A DNA stretch of 64,000 nt from Flammeovirga agarivorans (GTDB taxonomy: Bacteria > Bacteroidota > Bacteroidia > Cytophagales > Flammeovirgaceae): the NCBI RefSeq assembly GCF_012641475.1, contig NZ_JABAIL010000009.1:62001-126000 (forward strand), given 5' to 3'. Below the pieces are notes generated by a model, which made no database searches, was not told the origin of the DNA, and saw only the letters and a program-made list of their open reading frames with translations. How positions within the stretch are numbered: the stretch's first letter is position 1; the number at the start of each line of letters is the position of its first letter. A program made the translations under genes and the position numbers. This document shows positions 27,551-35,741 of this stretch, piece after piece.

Positions 27551-27626
27551 AAAAATGATAATTTTATCTTTAATTAATTATAACCTGTATTCTAAAAAAT
27601 GATAATCTTTAACTAACTATATTCTG
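27551..27626. repeat. Imperfect direct repeat upstream of the fourth AraC gene (within the 27352-27667 gap)
   Basis: Two tandem units, each opening with AAAATGATAAT and continuing (T)ATCTTTAAnTAAnTAT and TATTCT. They occupy 27551-27593 and 27594-27626, the first carrying short insertions. They end about 40 bp before the AraC start. AraC-family proteins bind direct repeats, so this could be an autoregulatory site. The remaining part of the 316-bp divergent gap is AT-rich and shows nothing else. Confidence 0.55.
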
Positions 27627-27667
27627 ATGTTTTTGATGAATATAAATACTATGAAAAGAAAAATTTA

Positions 27668-28657
27668 ATGAGCAAAAGTACCTTAACATTATCCTTAGAA
27701 AATTGGAATAATATTTTTCAAGGAAAGATTGTCGATAACAAAATTATTATGCCTGATGCAATTGGTGTGGGTAGTGTTATTGGATATGAAGTGAATAGCG
27801 ACATCGAAGTACTAAGTGTTCAGTTTATTTTAAAAGAAAGGGTAGAAGTATTAACTGAAACGATCCATCCTATATCAGAAAAAAAAGCAATTTATTTTGG
27901 AAGACACATTGATACAGATATAAATGTGGTGACAAAAGTAGGAGAGAATAAATATAAAGTTGAAAAGAAACTCCCATTGCTCGAACTTGGTGCTTTTTCA
28001 ACAAATCTTACACAAAATCTAATTTGGAGTTACCCTGCTAATGTAGAGTATAAGATTGTCATCATAAGAATTGCCGAAGGGTACTATCAATCTTTGATTG
28101 ACAGATCAACCGTCTTACAACAATTGTTTAATGGGAAAGAAGACTTTTATGTATTTGAAGAATTTGATCTAAATATGAAGGAGACTTATGATAAGATTAA
28201 TAAGTTAAACCCAGAGAATATATTTTTTATTGACCAATTAGAGGCATTGTCGCAATACTTAATAGTCACATTTTTTCAACAACTTTCTGGAAGAAATGAT
28301 ACAACAGAAAAAAGGAAATATCCATTTAATATAGAACCAATATTTAAAGCACAAGAAATCATCCGTAACTCACTTCATGAACAATTAAATATAGCATCGA
28401 TTACTAAGCAAATAGGAATGAGTGAGAGTCGATTAAGGTTTTTATTTAAAAAAGTATTTGATTCTACAATTCATAATTATCATATCCAATTACGACTAGA
28501 TGAAGCCAAGAGAATGTTAAAAGAAAAAGAAAAGACAAATACTACTATTGCAATGGATTTGGGCTTTTCTAGTGCCAGTCATTTCTCGATGGTCTTCAAG
28601 AAACATTTTAATATTACACCCAAGGAATATAGAAACCAGTTAAAGGGTGAAGAATGA
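27668..28657 (+). CDS. AraC-family regulator, fourth paralogue
   Basis: 329 residues. It keeps the cluster layout: the start MSKSTLTLSLENWNNIFQGK, then GVGSVIGYEVNSDIEVLSVQ, the LGAFSTNLTQNLIWSYP motif (Ser in place of the Cys of the other copies), and a C-terminal AraC domain with KQIGMSESRLRFLFKKVFDS and MDLGFSSASHFSMVFKKHF. It is separated from the first three by the reductase gene and has its own upstream direct repeat, so it is likely an independent unit. The LpxR-like gene follows 69 bp downstream on the same strand and could be co-transcribed. Confidence 0.9.
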   Translation: MSKSTLTLSLENWNNIFQGKIVDNKIIMPDAIGVGSVIGYEVNSDIEVLSVQFILKERVEVLTETIHPISEKKAIYFGRHIDTDINVVTKVGENKYKVEKKLPLLELGAFSTNLTQNLIWSYPANVEYKIVIIRIAEGYYQSLIDRSTVLQQLFNGKEDFYVFEEFDLNMKETYDKINKLNPENIFFIDQLEALSQYLIVTFFQQLSGRNDTTEKRKYPFNIEPIFKAQEIIRNSLHEQLNIASITKQIGMSESRLRFLFKKVFDSTIHNYHIQLRLDEAKRMLKEKEKTNTTIAMDLGFSSASHFSMVFKKHFNITPKEYRNQLKGEE

Positions 28658-28726
28658 CTATTTTCGACAGTTTAATTTTAGATAAAAAATCACTAACTTA
28701 ATTATATCAATAACCCTTATGCTCGG

Positions 28727-29833
28727 ATGCTCAAAAATTATTATTTTCTTATTGTACTTCTATTCTCAACCATCACATTAACTTATGCTCAGGACGAAGA
28801 AAAAACAAAAGGTCCTGTGTATTTAAGTATTAATGTTGATGAAGATTTATTTCTACTCAAGAGTACAGATCAATTTTATAGTTTTGGAGCAAATATCAGG
28901 GTTGGGTTTGATGGATTAGATAATAATTTTACCAACAGTTTCTTACCAAAGTTATCTGAAAGTCACCAATTATTTGATATTGGTATTGTCCACAAAATGT
29001 ATACTCCTAGAAATGTTTCTATGGCTGAAGTAGATTCCTCAGATATTCCTTATTGTGGAGAGACCTACTTATCTATTCGCCATAATTCATTAAGTCCATC
29101 TTCAGGTACAGCATTAATGACACAATTAGATGTTGGGGTGGTTGGACAAATTTCGGGTGCGGAGAAATTCCAAAATGGTTTTCACTCGGCAATAGGGAAT
29201 GGTAGTATTGATGGTTGGAAAAATCAGATAGGCAATGGGCTTTACCTCAACTACACCGCCACAATATTAAGAAGCTTTGTTTCTAATATAAGATTTGCTG
29301 ATGCATTTTTGGGAGCTAGAGGGACTATGGGTACCATGGATATTTCGTTTGAAGGCTTCGTCTATTTAAGATTAGGACTGTTTAATGATTACTTTATTAA
29401 TGCTGATCGTCCTTACTCCAAAAAATCGGATACTTCTTATATGAATAGACTCAAAGGGAAAGGTTTCGCTAAGATGAAATTCGAAGATGTGATGTGGTCC
29501 GAAGATCCTACATTAAGAGAAAAAGCAGTACGATCATGGTTATCACGCAATTTTAGACCTTATCAAGTATATATGAAGTTTATATCCGGAGGGATCTTAA
29601 ATGTATATGACGGAGAAATGCAAGGTAGTCTGATCTCCTTTGAGCATTCACCTTATACAATAGATTATGATTTAATCCCGAAGTGGCAACATAGATTAAT
29701 GGTAGGAGTGGTCTTTAATTATCATTTTGGATCATTAGAATATACTTGGCAAAGAATCACTTATCAGCCGGAAGATAATTTCCCACCGTATTACCCTAAA
29801 TGGGGTACCGTAGATTTACATTTTAATATATAA
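28727..29833 (+). CDS. LpxR-family (DUF2219) outer-membrane protein, probable lipid A deacylase
   Basis: 368 residues, signal peptide ending TYAQ. It matches the LpxR layout: a first-strand motif STDQFYSFGANIRVGF (family: DRxYTxG), VHKMYTPRNVS followed by IPYCGETYLSIRHNS (family: YTP...RPYAGxLY), GWKNQIGNGLYLNY (family: GWxNQLxxE), and a late PYQVYMKFISGGILNVYDG. LpxR removes the 3-prime acyloxyacyl chain from lipid A in the outer membrane. Whether the catalytic His/Glu pair is conserved needs an alignment. It follows the fourth AraC gene, which may control it. Confidence 0.72.
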   Translation: MLKNYYFLIVLLFSTITLTYAQDEEKTKGPVYLSINVDEDLFLLKSTDQFYSFGANIRVGFDGLDNNFTNSFLPKLSESHQLFDIGIVHKMYTPRNVSMAEVDSSDIPYCGETYLSIRHNSLSPSSGTALMTQLDVGVVGQISGAEKFQNGFHSAIGNGSIDGWKNQIGNGLYLNYTATILRSFVSNIRFADAFLGARGTMGTMDISFEGFVYLRLGLFNDYFINADRPYSKKSDTSYMNRLKGKGFAKMKFEDVMWSEDPTLREKAVRSWLSRNFRPYQVYMKFISGGILNVYDGEMQGSLISFEHSPYTIDYDLIPKWQHRLMVGVVFNYHFGSLEYTWQRITYQPEDNFPPYYPKWGTVDLHFNI

Positions 29834-30052
29834 AGGTTTTAAAATTCGTTTTTCTATTCACTTTTTTACATGTAAGGTTTTTAAGTTTTCAATGCTAAAA
29901 CCATCGATTGATTGTATTTTTCAATGATGATCCTCTCAAAATGACTAATAATCATGTAATGTACTGAAAATCAATTAATCATTTCTTGTAACCTTTTGAG
30001 AGTTTTAAGAGTAAAATTAGCTAATGTTTGTAAATCCTAATTTTACCCGAAA

Positions 30053-31888
30053 ATGAAAAAAATACTATTCACTCTTACCTTATTGGGACTTTGTTCCCTA
30101 TTCTTATATGGGCAATCCCCTCAGACATTAAATACAGAAATAATATTAGAAGAACCATCATCAATAGATAATCTGATGGCTAGTAATACCCATATACCTA
30201 CACCATTAGATCATGAGAAAAGTGTTTATGTAGATAACTCAGGTACGTACGTCAATAAATCATTACCCTTATATTTAAATTTTACAACATCTAAAGAAGA
30301 AGGTGCAGCAGTGTATTCACTCAATAATGAAGAAGAAGTACATGAAGAAGATCCTTTGTTTTTAGATACAGAAGGCCCGAATTATATCCGATCGAAATGG
30401 ATGGTGGACCCTGAAACCAAGGAATACCTATCTCCAAAAAGAGAAGTAAAATACGAAGTAATTGCTGATAGTAAAGCTCCTATATCGAAGATATCTTTTG
30501 ATGGAACTAAGTTACATGATAATGGGGTAGAGGCATTTTATGGCAAGAACTTGATGATGCATTTAGTAGCCAACGATACTTATTCTGGCGTTAATAATAT
30601 CTATTACTCTTTAGATGGTGAGACATTTCATCCATATACCTATTCAGTTCCTTTAAGTCAGGAGGGGCAACATATTGTATATTATTATTCTGCAGATAAT
30701 GTAGGTAATCCTGAAGAGGTAAGAACTTCTACATTTAAAATTGACCTTACCTCACCAGAGTCTGGGGCAGAATGGAAAGGCTTAGTTTACAATGAAAATA
30801 TTATTTCACCTAACACTACATTACGTTTATATTCTGAAGATGCAATGTCAGGGTTAGATCATATAGAATTTGCGTATGATAATAGTGCCTTTGATGTCTT
30901 TCAATATCAACCTATTTCCGTTAAAGATTTGAAGGATGGAGAACATGTTATTCATTACAAAGGAATTGATTTAGTGGATAATGAAGAAGTAGAAAAGACC
31001 ATCTCTTTTTATGTTGATAAAATTGCACCAGAGATCAACCATACGATTAATGGAGATCAATATATAGATGGAAATACGATTTATGTTTCACCAAGAACAA
31101 CTTTTTCTATTACATCAAGTGATAATAAAGCAGGTGTAAAACAAGTATTCTACAGTACTAATGGTGGGCATAACTTCACACCATATTCTAATGAATTTAC
31201 TCTAAAGAACGAGTTGGGCGAACATCATATTAGTTATAATGCTTCAGATAATGTAAATAATAAAACCGGGAATAAAACCATTGAAGGTTCTGATATTCTA
31301 TTTATGGATAATATATCCCCATCTACTTCTTTAGAATATATTGGTGAAGAATTTGAACATAGAGATACACTGTTTATTACTTCGAAAACGCAGATAAAAT
31401 TAACTTCATCGGATACACATTCAAAAGTGAGAGAAACGTTTTTTGCTTTGAATGGTGAAAGTGACAAAACATATAGTGGAGCCTTTAATGTAAATGAAGA
31501 TGGCTTTCAAACGCTTTCATACCATGCAATTGATCATGTCAATAATGAAGAGGGAAGTAACGAAGTCTCATTCTTTGTAGATAATGAAGGGCCTGAAATA
31601 TATCATAATATGAGTATTGAGCCTATCGGTAAGCATGGAGAATTTGACGTTTATCCAGCATTTACAAAAGTCTATTTAGGGGCAACCGATAAACATGTGG
31701 GTACAGAAGAAATTAAATATTCGATAAATGGTGGTCCACTAACCCTTTATTCTAGTGGTAGTAATTTAGATATATCTGAAAAAGAACATTTAAAGAGAGA
31801 TCAGCATTATAAAATCAAAGTAGTGGCTATTGACAACTTAGGAAATGAGTCAACCAAATCATTTGAGTTTTATGTAGGTCAACATTAA
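30053..31888 (+). CDS. Secreted protein with repeated OmpL47/Ig-like beta domains
   Basis: 611 residues with a signal peptide (ending LYGQ). After an N-terminal 90 residues come at least five repeats of about 95 residues, each with the pattern SGVxxIxYSLDGxxFxxY...G.HxxxYxAxDNVxN and a closing FxxDxxxP. Examples start near YSGVNNIYYSLDG, AMSGLDHIEFAYDN, KAGVKQVFYSTNGG, HSKVRETFFALNG and HVGTEEIKYSING. This OmpL47-type/Ig-like module is common in secreted and surface proteins that bind polymers. No catalytic domain and no sorting signal is visible. Its upstream region carries a CTCTCAAAA / TTTTGAGAG inverted repeat (29933-30002). Confidence 0.75.
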   Translation: MKKILFTLTLLGLCSLFLYGQSPQTLNTEIILEEPSSIDNLMASNTHIPTPLDHEKSVYVDNSGTYVNKSLPLYLNFTTSKEEGAAVYSLNNEEEVHEEDPLFLDTEGPNYIRSKWMVDPETKEYLSPKREVKYEVIADSKAPISKISFDGTKLHDNGVEAFYGKNLMMHLVANDTYSGVNNIYYSLDGETFHPYTYSVPLSQEGQHIVYYYSADNVGNPEEVRTSTFKIDLTSPESGAEWKGLVYNENIISPNTTLRLYSEDAMSGLDHIEFAYDNSAFDVFQYQPISVKDLKDGEHVIHYKGIDLVDNEEVEKTISFYVDKIAPEINHTINGDQYIDGNTIYVSPRTTFSITSSDNKAGVKQVFYSTNGGHNFTPYSNEFTLKNELGEHHISYNASDNVNNKTGNKTIEGSDILFMDNISPSTSLEYIGEEFEHRDTLFITSKTQIKLTSSDTHSKVRETFFALNGESDKTYSGAFNVNEDGFQTLSYHAIDHVNNEEGSNEVSFFVDNEGPEIYHNMSIEPIGKHGEFDVYPAFTKVYLGATDKHVGTEEIKYSINGGPLTLYSSGSNLDISEKEHLKRDQHYKIKVVAIDNLGNESTKSFEFYVGQH

Positions 31889-31927
31889 AAAAAAGGATTG
31901 AATGTATTGTGCATTCAATCCTTTTTT
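31889..31927. terminator. Bidirectional terminator
   Basis: Perfect 16-bp stem AAAAAAGGATTGAATG / CATTCAATCCTTTTTT with a 7-nt loop between the repeat protein gene (plus) and proB (minus). Confidence 0.92.
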
Positions 31928-31945
31928 GTTCTTAAACGATATATC

Positions 31946-32722
31946 TTATTTGACTGGACAAGGTGTGAACTTAGTAAAATTGATCTCACCTTTTATGCTT
32001 CTTGCAATAAAGTTGGTTCTTGCTCCATTAACAAGGTACACTTCAATACCTTTATCGAAACAGATACTAGCAGCACTTATCTTGGAAGTCATACCACCTG
32101 TTCCCAATCCATTCTCTCTTTCTTCGATAAACTGACTAATACTATCTAGATCTGTTACCTCTGGAATTAACTCAGCATCCTCATGTAAGTTTGGATTTTT
32201 AGTAAATAATCCTTCAATATCAGAAGCAATAATCAATAGGTTTGCTTCTAGTAATGAGGCAACTAATGCAGATAATTTATCATTATCACCAAGAATTAGT
32301 TCTTCTACTGCAACAGTATCATTTTCATTGAAGATAGGAATAAACCCATGGTTCAATAATTCGTCTACAGTGTTACGCGTATTTTTTCTTGATTCTTCGT
32401 TATCAAAATCTTTATAAGTCATAAGACACTGAGCCACTTTTAAGTCAAAGTCACCAAAAACCTCAGCATAAATCTGAAGTAATTTAGGTTGCCCAATAGC
32501 AGATAATGCTTGCTTTGAGTGGACCATATTATTTTTTAGTCCACTGATATTGATAAATTGTTTAGCAGTAGCAACTGCCCCCGAAGAAACGAGAATGATA
32601 TCATATTGATCTCTTAGGGCTAAAATTTGTCGACCAATGTTCTCAATCTTGCCCCTTGATATCATATTGGTACCTGCTGTTAGTGTAGAGGTACCTATTT
32701 TAACCACTATTCTTGGTTTCAT
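31946..32722 (-). CDS. proB: Glutamate 5-kinase without PUA domain
   Basis: 258 residues, cytoplasmic. It catalyses the first step of proline synthesis, phosphorylating glutamate. The amino-acid kinase fold shows VVKIGTSTLTAG, ILVSSGAVATAKQ, PIFNENDTVAVEEL (substrate-binding NEND), GDNDKLSALVA and GLGTGGMTSKISAA. The protein stops where the C-terminal PUA domain of the E. coli enzyme would start; PUA-less ProB is known in several phyla. The start lies 1 nt after the proA stop, so the two are translationally linked and form the proAB operon. Confidence 0.94.
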   Translation of the reverse strand: MKPRIVVKIGTSTLTAGTNMISRGKIENIGRQILALRDQYDIILVSSGAVATAKQFINISGLKNNMVHSKQALSAIGQPKLLQIYAEVFGDFDLKVAQCLMTYKDFDNEESRKNTRNTVDELLNHGFIPIFNENDTVAVEELILGDNDKLSALVASLLEANLLIIASDIEGLFTKNPNLHEDAELIPEVTDLDSISQFIEERENGLGTGGMTSKISAASICFDKGIEVYLVNGARTNFIARSIKGEINFTKFTPCPVK

Positions 32723-32723
32723 A

Positions 32724-33917
32724 TTAGTTTCTAGTTTGTCCGTTTCCAGAGATAAACCATTTATTCGTTACCAATTGTGCTAAACCTACTGGACCTCTAA
32801 AGTGTAATTTCTGTGTACTGATAGCGATCTCCGCACCAAAACCAAATTGTCCACCGTCAGTAAATCTAGAAGATGCATTATGGTATACTGCGGCACAATC
32901 AACGTTGTATTGGAATGCTGTAGCAGATTCCTTATCAGTTGACACAATCACAGCTGAGTGACCACCAGAGTATTTATTGATTGTTGAAATTGCCTCTTCA
33001 AGACTTTCAGTAACACTGAACAAAATTCTTTCAGATAAAAACTCTTCTGGCATCAACGATTCGCTATCTACTGCAGTAATTTGATTTGAGAACTTGGCAA
33101 TTTTATCATCACCAACCACTTCTAGACCAAACTCAACAGCTTTAGCTGCAAGTTGTTGCACTTTCTCTTCAAGATTTGGCAAATCTTTGCTTAGTAAAAC
33201 CTTATCTAATGCATTACAAACACTTAGACGGCTTTTACCATTTAATACAATATCTACAGCCATATCAAAATCTGCATTTTCATGGATATAAATAAAGTTA
33301 TTACCTCTACCACTAATCATTAAAGGCACATTAGTGGTTTGTTTAATATAATTAATTAACCCTTCTCCTCCTCTTGGAATAATTAGATCAAGGTTATGTG
33401 TATTTTCTGCTAATAATTTTTGAGTTGTTGCTCTATCAATATCAAGGTATTCTACATAATCGGTAGAAACGTTATTCATTTCTAAAGCTTTTTTCCATAA
33501 TTCTACTAATGCAAGGTTAGAGAAGCGTGCTTCTTTTCCACCTTTGAGTAAAATTTTATTTCCAGATTTAAATGCACTCACTGCAGCTTCAATAGTTACA
33601 TCCGGACGAGATTCATAGATAATTAAGATCTTTCCAAAAGGAACTACCTTATTTTCTACTAACATGCCGTTAGGATGATTATATGCACTTAATATCTTGC
33701 CCTCGGGGTCTTCTAACTCTAAAACTTCAGCTACAGATGCAACCATACCTTTCACTTTCTTCTCATCAACCTTTAAACGGTCAACTAGAGTGGGGTCTAG
33801 GTCATTAGCTAATTCTAAATCTTTCTTATTTGCTGAAATAATATCTGCAGAATAATCTTGAATTAATGATGCTAAATCTTTTAATACATTGTTCTTTTTT
33901 TCTGTGGAAAGTATCAT
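32724..33917 (-). CDS. proA: Glutamate-5-semialdehyde dehydrogenase (gamma-glutamyl phosphate reductase)
   Basis: 397 residues. It reduces gamma-glutamyl phosphate to the semialdehyde with NADPH, the second step of proline synthesis. Aldehyde dehydrogenase-type motifs are seen: GKILIIYESRPDVTIEA, ILLKGGKEARFSN, LIIPRGGEGLI, the catalytic Cys in SRLSVCNALDKVLL, and the C-terminal FRGPVGLAQLVTNKWF. It is the promoter-proximal gene of the pair with proB directly after it. Gene order proA-proB is the reverse of the usual proBA. Confidence 0.95.
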   Translation of the reverse strand: MILSTEKKNNVLKDLASLIQDYSADIISANKKDLELANDLDPTLVDRLKVDEKKVKGMVASVAEVLELEDPEGKILSAYNHPNGMLVENKVVPFGKILIIYESRPDVTIEAAVSAFKSGNKILLKGGKEARFSNLALVELWKKALEMNNVSTDYVEYLDIDRATTQKLLAENTHNLDLIIPRGGEGLINYIKQTTNVPLMISGRGNNFIYIHENADFDMAVDIVLNGKSRLSVCNALDKVLLSKDLPNLEEKVQQLAAKAVEFGLEVVGDDKIAKFSNQITAVDSESLMPEEFLSERILFSVTESLEEAISTINKYSGGHSAVIVSTDKESATAFQYNVDCAAVYHNASSRFTDGGQFGFGAEIAISTQKLHFRGPVGLAQLVTNKWFISGNGQTRN

Positions 33918-34235
33918 CTGTCCTAAAGTTTATGTTAGTAAATCCACAATCGCCCTGTGGTTTGGATATTAATCATGCAATATACGATGTCATTTTTAAA
34001 TATTACTAGTGAATTTTACTAAAAAAGTAATAAGCATGTAATTTTTTTATGAATTTCATATTTATTTAAGCGTCTAGCTGTAGATTGTCTAAATTACTGA
34101 AAGTAAAATGATTATGTTGAAATTAGTCTACTTGAACATTACTAATAATTATATGATAAGCATCTAAGATATAGTTGGTTTTAGGGGAATATGCTATTAT
34201 TTTAATAGTACTATTATTCTATATATTAACTCTTC
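33918..34235. other. Divergent intergenic region, 318 bp
   Basis: AT-rich spacer between proA (minus) and the barrel-like protein gene (plus). It must carry both promoters. I see no strong palindrome, repeat or frame. Confidence 0.4.
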
Positions 34236-35222
34236 ATGAAAAAACTATTCCTCATTACTTTATTACTATTGGAAATAACTGCTTTTGCACAACAGACCAA
34301 ATTAGCTGAAAATGATAGTATTTGGCCTTATCGTTTCCCAATTTGGGGACAGGAGGTAAAAGACAGAGGAATCAATTTTCCTTTACCCGGTGGTATTTCT
34401 CTACATTATGTATACAACGAAATGTTTTTGGATATTACCGATTTTCAACTCGGTTTTAATCACAATGGGTACAACCCAATTTTCAATAAAAATACACTGG
34501 GTTTTAAAAAGACAAGAGCGACTGCTCATGGTTATAATGCAAGGGTAGATCTTTTTGCATTACCTTTTTTAGATGTATATGGTTTGTTTTCACAAGTGGC
34601 AGGGGGAACTGAAGTATCGTTACAACCCAATTTTGGTAATGAGAAGTTTCCAGAATTTAGCTCCAGTGTTGAGTTTACAGCCATAGCATTTGGTGGAGGT
34701 TGTACATTAATGTATGGTATCGGGAATTACTTCATTTCAGGCGATTTAAATTATTCAGCAACAAGAACCGAATTACTAAAAGGTAATGTTGGTGTAATTA
34801 CAGGGTCAGGAAGAATAGGTCGACGTTTTTTCTTTAAGAAAGAAAGGTTCTTGGCCTTTTATGTTGGGTTTATGTATAGAAACTTCACAAATGCTAACGG
34901 TAATCAAGGAGATATTTCTGTCCGTGAGATTGCTCCAAACCTCGAAGAAGATGTAAATCGTTGGTACGAGGGGTTGACAGATGCTCAAAAAAGAATAATG
35001 GATGCCGTTGGTGATCAAATAGGTATTGATATTGGTTCTGGAAACGCCTTAGCCGACATCAGTATCCAATATTATATTAAGAAAGACCTTATCCAAAAAT
35101 ATACTTTTCAGTTTGGTGGACAATTTCAAATTTCTCCTCGATGGATGGTCCGTGGCGAATACGGAGTTTCTGCATACAGTAAATTTATGTTGACGGGATT
35201 CAATTATCGATTTGGATTATAA
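34236..35222 (+). CDS. Secreted outer-membrane barrel-like protein, paralogue of the gene at 1273-2337
   Basis: 328 residues with a signal peptide (MKKLFLITLLLLEITAFA). Predicted beta-strands run to the end FNYRFGL. Shared elements with the 1273 gene include YRFPIWGQEVKDRGINFPLP, YNARVDLFALPFLDVYGLFS, GTEVSLQP and a helical DVNRWYEGLTDAQKRIMDAV stretch. No Pfam-type family is recognised. It is likely a monomeric outer-membrane barrel; function unknown. The next small gene starts 10 bp after it and may be in the same transcript. Confidence 0.72.
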   Translation: MKKLFLITLLLLEITAFAQQTKLAENDSIWPYRFPIWGQEVKDRGINFPLPGGISLHYVYNEMFLDITDFQLGFNHNGYNPIFNKNTLGFKKTRATAHGYNARVDLFALPFLDVYGLFSQVAGGTEVSLQPNFGNEKFPEFSSSVEFTAIAFGGGCTLMYGIGNYFISGDLNYSATRTELLKGNVGVITGSGRIGRRFFFKKERFLAFYVGFMYRNFTNANGNQGDISVREIAPNLEEDVNRWYEGLTDAQKRIMDAVGDQIGIDIGSGNALADISIQYYIKKDLIQKYTFQFGGQFQISPRWMVRGEYGVSAYSKFMLTGFNYRFGL

Positions 35223-35232
35223 AACAAACATC

Positions 35233-35616
35233 ATGAAATATTCTAGCTTATTATTATTCCTTCTTATTTCACTATCTACAGTTGCTCAGAAAAAAGTGAT
35301 TGATTTTTACTACGATGGTGGCCGTCTTTCGAATGGTGATGACATGGTCTATGATTTATTAGGGGATGTCAATATACACACTCCTGAGTGTGTGCTCACC
35401 TATATTAGAGAGCAATCTACTATGAAATTAGATTTTATAGATGATGATCTGAAAGAGTACAATGAAAGTCTTGAGAACCTAGAAGCTTATTTGGTGGAAG
35501 GTGAACCTGAGATAGTTTGGAGGGTGAAGAAAGATAAAAGCATCTTCGTTAGAGTTTATGAAAGAGACGGACAAATCTATTTTGCTTGGCATGGTCGAAG
35601 TTTTGAAGTGGACTAA
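35233..35616 (+). CDS. Small secreted protein of unknown function
   Basis: 127 residues from the ATG at 35233, which starts a clean signal peptide (MKYSSLLLFLLISLSTVAQ). A start at 35212 would overlap the preceding gene and put seven residues before the signal. The mature part is acidic with a possible helix (DDDLKEYNESLENLEAYL) and a C-terminal beta part (SIFVRVYERDGQIYFAWHG). I recognise no family. It probably shares a transcript with the barrel-like protein upstream and may act with it in the periplasm. Confidence 0.6.
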   Translation: MKYSSLLLFLLISLSTVAQKKVIDFYYDGGRLSNGDDMVYDLLGDVNIHTPECVLTYIREQSTMKLDFIDDDLKEYNESLENLEAYLVEGEPEIVWRVKKDKSIFVRVYERDGQIYFAWHGRSFEVD

Positions 35617-35741
35617 ACATTCTCCTTGCACAACAATTTCTATTCGTAATACGTATCCTATAATAATTCTATCTAACAACAAAGGGAGTGAAAATATAAC
35701 TCTTTTCTCAACGTTATAAATTAAGAAAACACAATAGAATC

